From Planctomycetota bacterium (GTDB taxonomy: Bacteria > Planctomycetota > PLA2): a stretch of 64,000 nt of DNA. The translations under genes were made by a program, and so were the position numbers. Positions 26,801 through 35,617 of this stretch are shown one piece after another (the first letter of the stretch is position 1; every line of letters starts with the position of its first letter). The notes beneath the pieces were generated by a model. The model was not told the DNA's origin. It made no database searches and saw nothing but the letters and a program-made list of their open reading frames with translations. Location of the stretch: contig JAJFFH010000066.1 in assembly GCA_021776735.1 (NCBI GenBank), positions 62,001 through 126,000 of the forward strand, written 5' to 3'.

Positions 26801-28500
26801 CGGCGGCCAAGGATCGGAACTGGGATGCCGCCGTGGACACCGGGATCGACGTCCATACGCAAACAGACGAGGAGCCCGGCGAAGCCCTGCTCGTGGATTC
26901 GGACGACGCGACCGAATCCGGGGCCGACCATGCTGCCTCGGACGACGGCACGGAAGTCGCGCCGCCCGAGGCCGAGTTGGCGTCCGCGCCGGCACCGTCG
27001 GCACGCTGTCTTTTTTGGTCCGAAGACGATCTTGAGCCGGGCACCGAGATCACGGCCGAGGTGGTGGGTTACGACCGCGGCACGCAGCCGTCGGTTCGTC
27101 TTGCGCCGCCGCGCACGATCGCGTTCGCGGCGTTTGCCAAAAAGTACACCGTCGGGGATCGGGTCGAGGTCGAAGCCCTCGCGCACGAACGGTTTCCGGG
27201 CGACAACCCGGCTGCCCTGCGCGTGCGTGAGGTTCACACCGGGCTCGAGGCGGCCATGGAGTCGGACGACATCGGGTTTCGTTATGGCCTCCACGTCGTG
27301 CAGGCGGTTCCGATCGGTTCGCGCTTCACCGCCGTCGTGGACAGCCTCGACAAGAAAGCCTGTGCGGTACGCCTGACCACGCTCCCGCTGGCCGAGGAGT
27401 ACCTCGACCGGTTGGAGCAGGACAAGAGCCCTATCGACGCCACCGTCGGCTGGGTGTCCAGCGGCAGTATCGACGTGTACCTCGACGGAGGTATTCCCGC
27501 GCAAGGGATCGTGCTGGTGGGCGCGATTTTCTCCCGCACCCGGTTGGTATCCGACGAGCAGCGGCACGTGGGGCGGCGGCTCAAGGTCATTGCGGGTTTT
27601 CGCACCCAGCACCTGCGCCGCGTGGAAATCCCGGACGAGATTCGGACGCGGATGGCCGAGTGGGAGACGTTCGGAATCGAAGCGGATTCGGAGGACGGCC
27701 ATCTGAAGGTGACCCGGCGCATTTCGTTTGTCGAACGCAACCAGCTGCGGGCCGCGGTTCGGACACCGGCGGCGCGCGACTTCTGGGATCGCGCCTACCG
27801 GTTGTCGAACAACGTTGCGTGCGAGGTGTACGACAAGTCTCTCGCCCGCAAGTACCGTCCGGGCCAGTGGGTCGAGGGTCTCGTTTCGTCGATCCGCCAC
27901 TGGGGCTGTACGGTCACGCTCGGTGACGGCAACCCGGTCGAGGTGAAGCGCGACCGCGCGCCGGCCGATTTCGATCCCGAGATTGGCGACCGTGTCGCCG
28001 TCAAGGTCGTGTCCGTCGATCTGGTGGCTCAAGAAATCGACGGCACGCTGTTTCCCTTTGTGGCTGAGGTACGGATTACCGACACCGAGCGGATCCGGTT
28101 CGTCATCGGTACGCGGGGATCGATGCTCAACACGATTCGCTCCGCGACCGGCGTGTCGATCGAAAGCCGTCAAAACGGTGAGTACTGGCTGATCTGCGCC
28201 CCGAGCAAGCGCCAGCTCCAGAGCGCGATCTCGCGGGTCAACGACTGCGTGTACGGGTGGTGCGAAGTCGAGTCTCGATCGACGAATCCGTTTCAGGCGC
28301 CGAAGGGCACGCGGACCGAAGCCGCTGTGCGCACGCGCCACCAGGAACGGTCCCGACTGCCTCGCTACCAGCCGTCGGGAGCAGACGTCGAGGAACCGGA
28401 CGAGTCCGAGACCCGCACGGGGCTTCCGACGCTCGTGGAGGCGGTACTCTGGCTGCTGCTCCTCTTCCTCCTGATTCTCGCTATGATGTTTGTTGGATAA
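23866..28500 (+). CDS. DEAH-box RNA helicase with zinc ribbon, S1/KH-like domains and a C-terminal membrane anchor
   Basis: A 1544-residue protein. C9/C12 and C37/C40 form a zinc ribbon. The helicase core has GPTGSGKS (135-142), DEAH (247-250), SAT (279-281), TNLAETS (near 440) and QRWGRAGR (near 487), followed by an HA2-like helical region, so it belongs to the DEAH/RHA (HrpA-related) group. The second half has three S1/OB-like stretches and, near 1411, a KH-like domain with a GTRG loop (FVIGTRGSM), pointing to RNA binding. The last 22 residues are hydrophobic (LWLLLLFLLILAMM), a tail anchor that standard HrpA lacks. GGAGGA five bases upstream sets the ATG at 23866, not the upstream frame start. 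The gene lies in the CARF operon. Confidence 0.85.
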   Translation: MAREWKARCVDCGTKFAYSDYTSEDLRRRGEIRPLRCDACQRLIDRESWTVGMPSVALRAKEGGATAGVAADGAGSNGGAFGHFQTVAPAHERVETPSGFSRDDFREKFGIQPEEICDLLADLEDPDTPVAVVVGPTGSGKSTVLPFRLMEPPESWSRVRGKDPRFLTRNGMIVVTQPRVQATRNIPRFVSGVLHGADMGIGQDIGCRHSGYHACDWRCRLVYVTDGTLINWIANGYLDRISCVMIDEAHERSLNIDLILGLLTRSLPRYPHLKLIIASATIDEAKFVRHFEEHLPRDKRVVCHSFSGKSFVVKEHFHEGDTYPYDPDNTRSLTRDLARHAADKALWLLKRMHMPGFQTPDMPGGDLTQPDRHGDVLGFLHGARHIDRAVEFVKQGVAGIPELASRVRALPLHRNVPQAQQDEALQKNENPDLTRVVFATNLAETSLTIHGVKHVVETGIINISEWDPETQTDALEARIHSQAGCRQRWGRAGRIAPGDAWCLYTKGQFESVFPPYSTAEIERGRLDQVLLKAKVAGVDDLDRFPWLDAPPTIEAKRALRVLEKRRCVDDDGDVTALGIELDRFAGDLDQANLVVTADRFACGIEMATVVPLLSLRGGHSGLLVDDDTWDAATRRRVRQIHQELIGGCRDDLEFGLKLFAAWNDARERGGARITGSWAWREVWTREALPNPGRRVRQSLGDKLKGVFQAALEARTREDLATIRHKARLRGPAAEWFDRVVDTFGDACAFAWSKLHYVKGVVLAKDVFSAREKLIDDLGVRKKGKERRAINFEFLDRIRLVFAWCLPDHCYVADQADDAGVFCYRPLVPVSTGDHVVQVDRESICERQPIHAFVCGRRRTRHRRPHPGAEDQICVQASFLAALPREWMELLPGLSLDELVRFVSENTKNAGVDTLDTEHRARLFLDQRFPLWTTCRGRIVSREESGNYVVEPLSITTPPRTIERRLRATDDVESGRIPESAAKDRNWDAAVDTGIDVHTQTDEEPGEALLVDSDDATESGADHAASDDGTEVAPPEAELASAPAPSARCLFWSEDDLEPGTEITAEVVGYDRGTQPSVRLAPPRTIAFAAFAKKYTVGDRVEVEALAHERFPGDNPAALRVREVHTGLEAAMESDDIGFRYGLHVVQAVPIGSRFTAVVDSLDKKACAVRLTTLPLAEEYLDRLEQDKSPIDATVGWVSSGSIDVYLDGGIPAQGIVLVGAIFSRTRLVSDEQRHVGRRLKVIAGFRTQHLRRVEIPDEIRTRMAEWETFGIEADSEDGHLKVTRRISFVERNQLRAAVRTPAARDFWDRAYRLSNNVACEVYDKSLARKYRPGQWVEGLVSSIRHWGCTVTLGDGNPVEVKRDRAPADFDPEIGDRVAVKVVSVDLVAQEIDGTLFPFVAEVRITDTERIRFVIGTRGSMLNTIRSATGVSIESRQNGEYWLICAPSKRQLQSAISRVNDCVYGWCEVESRSTNPFQAPKGTRTEAAVRTRHQERSRLPRYQPSGADVEEPDESETRTGLPTLVEAVLWLLLLFLLILAMMFVG

Positions 28501-28501
28501 G

Positions 28502-31500
28502 ATGCGCAGGGACAAGACCGCTCGCCCCGCCCGTTCGCTGCAAGGCAAATGGCTGGCTCCGTGTCTGGTCGGAGAGCCGTCCGGCCGTAGCCGGTGGGGA
28601 GCGGTCTACCGCGCCACCGACTTGACCGACGGAAAAAACGTCGAGGTCCATGTGCTCGAGGAGGAGGGCGCGCGTCGTTGCGCCCGCGCGCTCGCGCGCG
28701 TGTCGCGGCAAGCGCTTTCGAAGTACCTGGCTCCCGTGCGCTGGGTCGCCCGCGCCGAGCGCAACGGCATCGACTATGCCGTTGTTGAGCTTGGGGCCGT
28801 TGTTGAGTCGGGGGCCGTTGTTGAGATGGGTGTCGCCGCTCGCGGTGGGGCCTCTGTTGACGATGACGGCCTTGATGTCGAGGCCCGCAAGACCGCGCTC
28901 GAGGTTGTTGCGACCAGTGGCCCGCTGTCGGTCACGAGTGCCGGCAAGGTCTTGGCGCGCCTGCTGCGCGCAATGTCCCACGTCCACGCGGCGGGAGGCG
29001 GTGGGCTCGGCGTGCATCCCGGACGGGTGTTTCTCGACGGCGATGTTCCGCGGCTGCAGCCGTTTCGCGACATCAAAGACGAGGTTCTCGCCGCCCGCTA
29101 TCTGCCGCCCGAGTCGGCCGAGACCGCGGCGGGCGACGTCTACGGCCTCGCGGCGCTGTACCACTGGCTGGTCACGGGACAGCACGCACGCGAAGGCGAA
29201 ACGCTTGAAGAGGTGCGCGCGGCGGCTCGCGAACCTTTCCCGGCGTTCGCGGAGTTGCCCGGACTGAGCGGTCGCGTCGCGGACGTTTTGCAAAAGGCCA
29301 CGAGCCTGCATCCCGAAAACCGTCCGGCCGACGCGGGCGCGATGCTGGCCGCCATCAAGCCCCCGGCGCCGGCACCCGTCGCGCCTCCTCCCGCCCCCAA
29401 GCCGTTTCCGGTTCCCCTTCCTCCCCCCGCCCCCCCTCCTACCCCTGCAAGCCTCGTACAGGAACCTCTTCTCGAGCCGGAACCGCAGCCGGTTCCGGTC
29501 AATGTTTCGGCTCCGCGGCGCGCGCCTAGATCGCGTCGTGCCGCGCCGCGCCGGGGCGGATGGCGCACGCCGCTCGTCCTGGTGTTCGGCGTGGGGCTCG
29601 TCGTGGCGAGTCTTGCCTACTGGCGTTCGACGGACCGCGCGACCGGGGAACGGGACTCCGCCGAGCGGGCCGCCCGCGACGCGCGTACGACGTTGGGTGC
29701 GTTCTTGGAACGGGAGTCCGACGCCCTGCAGAGCGTGAACGGCAGCCTGAAGCGCGCCCTGAGTCGCATCGACGAGGCGATAGATTCCGGAGATTTCGAG
29801 ACCGCGCGCAAGGCGTGCGAGAGAATGACGGCCGAGCTGCCGGAGCTTGTGGAGTATCTGGAGAAGTTGGAGGGTGACCGAAAGCGTCGGCGGGAGAAGA
29901 AGCCCCGTCGCGAGCCGCGCCGCGTAAATCCGTTCGAGCCGGACGAACGGACGCGTCGGGCCCGGATCGCGGCGGAGGAACGCGAGGCGAAGCGACAGAG
30001 CGGCGCGCTGAAGGCGTGGCACGAGGCGCAGCTGGAGATGACCAATGCCAAGCGTGCGTGGAAGAAGCTCGAAGCCGGAGAGTCGGCGACGAGCGGGCGT
30101 GCGCGAGAACACGAAGCGCGGGCGAGGGCGGCTGCCAAGCGGGTGCAGTTCGACGACGCGCGCAAGGAGGCGAACCGGGCGCAGAGTGCCTATCGTGACG
30201 CCATCGGGGAGGTGCGGGCGCGGTCGGCGAAGGCCGACAAGGACGCGTGGGGGCGTGCCGCGACCGAGATGAAGGCGGCCCGTGCGGCGTGGGAGAGGAT
30301 TCGTTACGAGACCGACTGGCCTGCGCACGCGGCGGGCGAGGCTGAGACCCTGAGGGGCAACGCGCTGAGGCGCGCGGACCTCCGTGCGTGGAATGCTGCC
30401 GCCGAGGCGGCGGATGACGCCACCGCGGCGTTCCGCAAGCTCGTGGTGGCGGCGTGGTCGAAGTTCGAGGAGAGGAAGAAGCAGGCCGAGGCGAAGCGTG
30501 CGCGGATCCGGAGCCTGCTGGATGACCTCGATGAGCAGGTCGATCAGCAACCGAGCACGGATCGCGAGCTGGCGAGGCGGGTCTATTCGGAGAACGGCCG
30601 GGCGCGCTTGCGAGGCCTGCTGCTCGACGCGGGACAAGCCTTGCGGGAGGGGCACGTGAACGACGCTCACAGGCTCATGGACAAGGTCGATGCCGATGTT
30701 CGAACGGCCCGCACGCTCTTCGTGCGTCTCCAGAAGGCGGTTGACGACGCCGAGGCAGCCGCGAACAGGGTCGATCGTCGAAACGAGTTCGACGAGCTTG
30801 CGATCGAGCGCTACCACGCTGCGGCGCGAAAGATTGTCGCGCGCGGCAGCGTGGGCGCTGGCACGCGGTATCTGAAGGCAGCGGACTCCGCCCGCTCGGC
30901 GTCGGACGAGTACGAGAAGTGCAAGCGGGATCTGCAGAAGCTCGAGAGCCGGATCCGAGCGTCGATGGCAAAAAAGATCGAGCGCGTAGTTCGCGAGGCG
31001 CGCGACAGTGACCGAAAGCTCGCGAGAGCGGCGCGCCTGTTGAACACGTTACGCAGCACGATAGCCCGCAAGGCCAAGACGACGCGTGTGGTTCCGGAGC
31101 GCATCAGGCCGGACCGAAGAACTCCGCCGCGCGATCGTACGAAGAAGCCGGAGCCGGCGGCACAAGAACCCGGTGCGTACGAGCTGCTCAAGAACGCGAA
31201 GCCGAACACGCAGGTGATCCTCCCGCCCGGCACCCACGATTTCCCGAAGCCCGTCACGGTGACCGATTTGCGCATCAAGGGATCCGGTCGGGGAAAGAAA
31301 CAGACCAGACTTCGCTTCGCGTCTGGTGCACGGCTCGTCCTTGTCGGGCGCGTCGCGAAGGTCACGGGGGTTGTGTTTGAAGCGATCGACAAGCGAAAGG
31401 CCCGTGGTGTTCCGGGGGAGGCAGGTTCACTGCTGGCCTTGCGGACGAAGGACGCCGAGGTTCGGATCTGCACCTTCATCAATGCGTCCGGCTGTGCCAT

Positions 31501-31969
31501 CGTGATCGCCGGCGGGACCGTTCAGACCGCGCGTATTGACGGCTGCGTTGTTACCGGAGCGGGCCAGCATGGCCTGTATGTGATCGGCGTTTCCAGCGTC
31601 AGAATCGACGGGGGGACGTTTGAGAAGTGCGGGCTTGCGGGCATCGCCGTGATCGGCAAACAGGACGTGACGATCGACCGCGCAAGGTGTCAGGGGAACC
31701 AGCACGGGATCCTCCTGCAGGGGCGCGGTGCCACGATCTATCTTCGACAGAACCACTGCAACGAGAACCTCAGCACCGGAATCCGGCTTGAAGGGAAGGG
31801 TCGGGTCAAGGAAATGAAGGACAACATCATCCGCGACAACACGCGCTACGGTGTCCAGCGCTTTCGGAGATTCAACGTACCGTGGGGCCACAAGGACAAG
31901 AACACCGTCGTGAACAACGGCGATCGGCGCGGCGACAACTGGGACCGCGAAAACGCCCTCAACGACTGA
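28502..31969 (+). CDS. Pseudokinase / coiled-coil / beta-helix membrane protein
   Basis: A 1155-residue modular protein. Residues 15-280 align with a Hanks kinase fold but lack the key residues: VAIK is replaced by VEVHVL, the HRD-x-x-x-x-N loop by GVHPGRVF and DFG by LQPFRD. A Pro-rich linker follows at about 285-330, then a transmembrane helix (TPLVLVFGVGLVVASLAY) at about 356-373 and a long charged coiled-coil region. From about 890 there is a right-handed parallel beta-helix (repeating DVTIDRARCQGNQHGILLQG-type rungs), probably extracytoplasmic. Three 18-base tandem repeats lie in the pseudokinase. The ATG at 28502 is one base after the helicase stop, so it is likely cotranscribed. Confidence 0.75.
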   Translation: MRRDKTARPARSLQGKWLAPCLVGEPSGRSRWGAVYRATDLTDGKNVEVHVLEEEGARRCARALARVSRQALSKYLAPVRWVARAERNGIDYAVVELGAVVESGAVVEMGVAARGGASVDDDGLDVEARKTALEVVATSGPLSVTSAGKVLARLLRAMSHVHAAGGGGLGVHPGRVFLDGDVPRLQPFRDIKDEVLAARYLPPESAETAAGDVYGLAALYHWLVTGQHAREGETLEEVRAAAREPFPAFAELPGLSGRVADVLQKATSLHPENRPADAGAMLAAIKPPAPAPVAPPPAPKPFPVPLPPPAPPPTPASLVQEPLLEPEPQPVPVNVSAPRRAPRSRRAAPRRGGWRTPLVLVFGVGLVVASLAYWRSTDRATGERDSAERAARDARTTLGAFLERESDALQSVNGSLKRALSRIDEAIDSGDFETARKACERMTAELPELVEYLEKLEGDRKRRREKKPRREPRRVNPFEPDERTRRARIAAEEREAKRQSGALKAWHEAQLEMTNAKRAWKKLEAGESATSGRAREHEARARAAAKRVQFDDARKEANRAQSAYRDAIGEVRARSAKADKDAWGRAATEMKAARAAWERIRYETDWPAHAAGEAETLRGNALRRADLRAWNAAAEAADDATAAFRKLVVAAWSKFEERKKQAEAKRARIRSLLDDLDEQVDQQPSTDRELARRVYSENGRARLRGLLLDAGQALREGHVNDAHRLMDKVDADVRTARTLFVRLQKAVDDAEAAANRVDRRNEFDELAIERYHAAARKIVARGSVGAGTRYLKAADSARSASDEYEKCKRDLQKLESRIRASMAKKIERVVREARDSDRKLARAARLLNTLRSTIARKAKTTRVVPERIRPDRRTPPRDRTKKPEPAAQEPGAYELLKNAKPNTQVILPPGTHDFPKPVTVTDLRIKGSGRGKKQTRLRFASGARLVLVGRVAKVTGVVFEAIDKRKARGVPGEAGSLLALRTKDAEVRICTFINASGCAIVIAGGTVQTARIDGCVVTGAGQHGLYVIGVSSVRIDGGTFEKCGLAGIAVIGKQDVTIDRARCQGNQHGILLQGRGATIYLRQNHCNENLSTGIRLEGKGRVKEMKDNIIRDNTRYGVQRFRRFNVPWGHKDKNTVVNNGDRRGDNWDRENALND
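28778..28831 (+). repeat. 18-base tandem repeat, three units
   Basis: Three units of GCCGTTGTTGAG plus six variable bases, encoding AVVELG, AVVESG and AVVEMG in the pseudokinase hinge. Its 18-base period keeps the frame, so it looks like replication slippage within a coding sequence. Confidence 0.85.
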
Positions 31970-31994
31970 GCCGATCCGCTAGAATCCCGGGCGC

Positions 31995-34631
31995 GTGCAT
32001 GATCCTCTCTATTACCTCCCGGACCGACTGACCGCGACGCCGCCGCCCGAGAAGTGGGACGGCTGGGTCGAATACGACGCCAAGGCGTGGCCGCGGCGCA
32101 TCAAGCGCGAGATGCGGCTCGTGCCGACGATCTGCTTCAACTGCGAGTCGGCGTGCGGGCTCTTGGCCTACGTTGACAAGGCGACGGGGAAGATTCGTCG
32201 GTTCGAAGGCAACCCCGTGCACCCGGGGAGTCGCGGACGAGTGTGCGCCAAGGGGCCGGCGACGCTGAACCAGGTCGAGGACTCCGAACGCATCCTCTAT
32301 CCGCTCAAGCGCGTCGGACCGCGCGGCGGCGGCCAGTGGGAGCGCGTGTCGTGGGACGAGGTCTTGGACACCCTCGCGGGCCGCATTCGGCGCGCGCTGA
32401 CGGAAAAGCGTCTGACCGAGGTCATGTACCACGTCGGCCGGCCGGGGCACGACGGCACCATGGAGCGCATCCTGCAGGCGTGGGGCATCGACGGCCACAA
32501 CAGCCACACCAATGTCTGTTCGAGCGCGGCGCGGCTCGGGTTCACCGTCATGTGCGGGGCGGACCGACCGTCGCCGGACTTCGCGAACGCCAAGACGATC
32601 CTGCTCCTGTCCGCGCACCTGGAGTCGGGCCACTACTTCAACCCGCATGCGCAGCGCATCATGGAAGGCAAGGCGAAGGGCGCGCGCATCATCGTCATGG
32701 ATCCGCGGTTGTCGAACACGGCGGCCAAGGCCGACTTGTGGCTGCCGACATGGCCGGGTTCCGAAGGGACGGTCCTGCTCGCGATCGCGCGGCACCTGCT
32801 CGAGATCGGGGGCGTGGCCGAGGACTTTTTGCGCGAGCACTCGAATTGGGAGGACACCCTCAAGCACTTGAGCCCGCGCGCGACACGGTTCGACACCTTC
32901 CTCGAAAAGCTGCGCGCGCACTACGACGAGTACACCTTCGAGCGCGCCGCCCGCGAGAGCGGCGTGGCCGAGGACAAGCTCCGGCAGGCGGCCGAATGGA
33001 TCGCCGAATCGCACGGCGGCGTGGCAACGCACGTTTGGCGCGGCCCGGCGACCGGCAACCTCGGCGGCTGGCAGATCGCGCGCGCGCTGGAGTTCGTCGT
33101 CGTCTTGTCGGGCTCGCTGGGCACGCGCGGCGGCACGTCGCCGAACGCGTGGCACAAATTCAAGGCCCCGGCATTCGCGAAGCCGCCGGCGCAAGACGTC
33201 TGGAGCGAGCTGCTCTACCCGCGCGACTACCCGCTGGCGTTTCACGAGATGAGCTTCCTGCTCCCGTACCTCGCGACGAAAGAGCAGCGGATCGACACCT
33301 ACTTCACGCGCGTCTTCAACCCGGTGTGGACTTATCCGGACGGCACGGCATGGATCGAGCTGTTGACCGACGAGGCGCGCATGGGCTTTCACGCGGCGCT
33401 CACGCCGACATGGAACGAGACGGCGCGCTACGCCGACTTCGTCCTGCCGATGGGCCTCTCGCCGGAACGGCACGACCTGATGAGCCAGGAAACGCACGCG
33501 GGGGCGTGGATCGGCTTTCGCCAGCCCGTGCAGCGGGTACTCGCGGAGCGCGACGGCAACCCTGTCGAGTTCACGTGGCAGGCCAACCCGGGCGAGGTCT
33601 GGGAGGAGGAGGAGTTCTTCTTCGAGTTGTCGTGGCGCATCGACCCGGACGGCGCGCTCGGGGTCCGCAAGCACTTCGAGTCGCCGTACCGCCCCGGCGA
33701 AAAGATCACGATCGACGAACACTACCGTTGGATCTTCGAGAACTCCGTGCCGGGCCTGCCCGCGGCAGCCGCTCGCGAGGGGCTCGCCCCGCTGGAGTAC
33801 ATGCGCCGCTACGGCGCGTTCGAGGTCACCAAGGACATCTACGACGCGCACGAAGTCCTGGGCTTCAAGACCCCGAGCCGAAAGGTCGAAATCTACTCGC
33901 CGACGATCGAGGAGTGGGGCTGGCCGGAGTACGCGCTCCCGGGCTCGATCGAAAGCCACGTCGCGCAGGCGCGCCTTGGAAACGGCGAGATGGTCCTCGT
34001 CCCGACGTTTCGCCTGGCGACCCTGATCCACTCGCGCTCGGCGAACGCGCCGTGGCTCTACGAGATCGCGCACAAGAACCCGCTGTGGCTGCACCCCAGC
34101 GACGCGGAGCGGATTGGCGTCACCGAAGCCGACCTCGTACGCGTCGAAACCGACATCGGCTACTTCGTCCTGCGCCCGTTCATCACCGAGGGCATGAAGC
34201 CCGGCATCGTCGCGTGCAGCCACCACCTCGGCCGCTGGCACCGGCGCCAGGATGCGGACGCCTCGCCGCTGGCCAGCGCGCTGGTCGAGGTGACGGTCGA
34301 GGGCGACCTCTGGAAGTGGACCCGCAAGGCCGACATCGGTGGCGGCGGGCTGTGGTGGAGCGAGAGCGGCGTGCATCAAAACATCACTTTCCCGGTCCAT
34401 CCCGACCCCATCAGCGGAATGCACTGCTGGCACCAGATGGTCCGAGTTGACAAAGCCAAGGACGGCGATGCTTTTGGGGATATCGCGGTCGATCGCGCCA
34501 AGGCCCGCCGGATCTATGAAGAGTGGCGCGGCACCACGCGAGCCCCGACGGGCGATTTGCGCCGCCCGCTCTGGTTCGCGCGCCACGTCCGCCCGGCCGA
34601 CAGCGCCTACGATCTCCCCGCCTGCGAGTAG
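31995..34631 (+). CDS. Molybdopterin oxidoreductase catalytic subunit (PsrA/PhsA-like)
   Basis: An 878-residue member of the DMSO-reductase family. The N-terminal 4Fe-4S motif is C47-x2-C50-x3-C54 with C84 (TICFNCESACG ... VCAKGPAT). C175 in NVCSSAARLG is positioned as the molybdenum ligand, as in polysulfide/thiosulfate reductase-like enzymes. Both parts of the molybdopterin-guanine-dinucleotide fold are present, including the C-terminal domain. No Tat signal is evident before the cluster, so a cytoplasmic-side location is inferred. The start is a GTG at 31995, chosen because the conserved WDGWVEYDAKAWP stretch precedes the cluster. Electron transfer is expected through the ferredoxin/NrfD fusion at 16308, which lies 14 kb away across the CARF operon. 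Confidence 0.85.
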   Translation: MHDPLYYLPDRLTATPPPEKWDGWVEYDAKAWPRRIKREMRLVPTICFNCESACGLLAYVDKATGKIRRFEGNPVHPGSRGRVCAKGPATLNQVEDSERILYPLKRVGPRGGGQWERVSWDEVLDTLAGRIRRALTEKRLTEVMYHVGRPGHDGTMERILQAWGIDGHNSHTNVCSSAARLGFTVMCGADRPSPDFANAKTILLLSAHLESGHYFNPHAQRIMEGKAKGARIIVMDPRLSNTAAKADLWLPTWPGSEGTVLLAIARHLLEIGGVAEDFLREHSNWEDTLKHLSPRATRFDTFLEKLRAHYDEYTFERAARESGVAEDKLRQAAEWIAESHGGVATHVWRGPATGNLGGWQIARALEFVVVLSGSLGTRGGTSPNAWHKFKAPAFAKPPAQDVWSELLYPRDYPLAFHEMSFLLPYLATKEQRIDTYFTRVFNPVWTYPDGTAWIELLTDEARMGFHAALTPTWNETARYADFVLPMGLSPERHDLMSQETHAGAWIGFRQPVQRVLAERDGNPVEFTWQANPGEVWEEEEFFFELSWRIDPDGALGVRKHFESPYRPGEKITIDEHYRWIFENSVPGLPAAAAREGLAPLEYMRRYGAFEVTKDIYDAHEVLGFKTPSRKVEIYSPTIEEWGWPEYALPGSIESHVAQARLGNGEMVLVPTFRLATLIHSRSANAPWLYEIAHKNPLWLHPSDAERIGVTEADLVRVETDIGYFVLRPFITEGMKPGIVACSHHLGRWHRRQDADASPLASALVEVTVEGDLWKWTRKADIGGGGLWWSESGVHQNITFPVHPDPISGMHCWHQMVRVDKAKDGDAFGDIAVDRAKARRIYEEWRGTTRAPTGDLRRPLWFARHVRPADSAYDLPACE

Positions 34632-34662
34632 CCCCCCTGGCCTGCCAGCGTGGCCGAGCGAT

Positions 34663-34674
34663 ATCGCCGTCCGT
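34663..34674 (-). repeat. Dispersed ACGGACGGCGAT motif, copy 7
   Basis: Exact copy on the minus strand in the 158-base spacer between the molybdopterin gene and the PEP-CTERM gene. Confidence 0.9.
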
Positions 34675-34789
34675 ACACTGTCACCGCGCCTTGTTCCCAC
34701 TCCTCTTCTGCGCTTCTGCGGTGAACTCAGATACCGTCGCGATTCTCCGCGAAACGTGCTAGAACATGCATTCGAGAATAGGAGGACCG

Positions 34790-35596
34790 ATGAAGTCTGG
34801 GCGCAACTTGCTTGTCTTGCTGACCTTGTTTGCGGTGGTCGCGACCCCGGTCAAGGCGGACACACTCAACGACTTATTCCTGGTGATCGAGAACCCCGAG
34901 AGCGAAGGCGCGTTCCCGCCGTCGCACACGATCATCAACTTCGCGACGTTCCTCGGCGGGACCTACCCGTTCCCGCTCGTGCAGGACGCGCACGGAACCG
35001 ACCTCGGGACCCTGTTCGACGAGACGGGCTTTTTCTCGACCGACTTCAACGGCCAGCCGTTCTTTCTGATCGGCACGGTGGATACCGCCGGTGGCGGCGA
35101 CTCCCACCTCGTGCTGAGCAACGCGCTCGACGCGCCGCCGCCGGGCTTTTTCCCCGACGATCTCGAGGCCGTGGTGATCGCCGCCTTGGCGGAGCTTGAC
35201 TTCGTTGCCGAGTCGCTCGGCGTGGACGGCGCCGTCGCCTCACTGTTCGGCGACGGCGAGATGAATGGTGTCGACTTCCTGATCGCGGCGCTGGTTGGCG
35301 AGTTCCCGAGCGGCGAGGAAGTGCTGGGTCAAGCCATCGGCGGGGCGACCAGCAGTTTCAGCACGACGGGCGACGGCATCTCGAACATCTTCGGCTTTTC
35401 CGATCCGCTGATCCTGGGCCAGCAGGTCGTCGGTCCGGGTGGTGTCGGGATTCCGGGCCAGGTGAACCAGTTCAACCCCGCGATTACCGGTGGCCCCGTG
35501 ATTACCGGTGGCCCCGTGCCGCAACCCGGCACGTTCGCGCTGTGCGGCCTGGCTGTTGCCGGTCTCATCTGGCGCCGGCGTCGCAAGTCCGCGTAA
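34790..35596 (+). CDS. PEP-CTERM surface protein
   Basis: A 268-residue exported protein. Residues 1-24 are a signal peptide (LLVLLTLFAVVATPVKA). The C-terminus is the exosortase sorting signal: VPQPGTFALCGLAVAGLIWRRR, with the P-Q-P variant of PEP, one hydrophobic helix and a basic tail. The intervening region is acidic and beta-rich with a Gly-rich linker made of two identical 18-base repeats (ITGGPV twice). Exosortase (EpsH/XrtA) would cleave and attach it at the cell surface; no exosortase lies in this window. The ATG at 34790 follows AGGAGGACCG. A good terminator lies just after the stop. Confidence 0.85.
   Translation: MKSGRNLLVLLTLFAVVATPVKADTLNDLFLVIENPESEGAFPPSHTIINFATFLGGTYPFPLVQDAHGTDLGTLFDETGFFSTDFNGQPFFLIGTVDTAGGGDSHLVLSNALDAPPPGFFPDDLEAVVIAALAELDFVAESLGVDGAVASLFGDGEMNGVDFLIAALVGEFPSGEEVLGQAIGGATSSFSTTGDGISNIFGFSDPLILGQQVVGPGGVGIPGQVNQFNPAITGGPVITGGPVPQPGTFALCGLAVAGLIWRRRRKSA
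35483..35518 (+). repeat. 18-base tandem repeat, two units
   Basis: Two perfect copies of ATTACCGGTGGCCCCGTG encoding ITGGPV twice, just before the PEP-CTERM sorting signal. Confidence 0.9.
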
Positions 35597-35617
35597 CCGT
35601 TCGATTCAAGATCCGCA

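Noticed and set aside
28778..28831. Three 18-base repeats as a CRISPR array.
   Set aside because: The units are directly tandem, without spacers, and in frame within a coding gene.
17654..31969. A CRISPR array or cas genes accompanying the CARF protein.
   Set aside because: No repeat-spacer pattern, Cas10, Cas6 or Cas1 sequence was found in the window.
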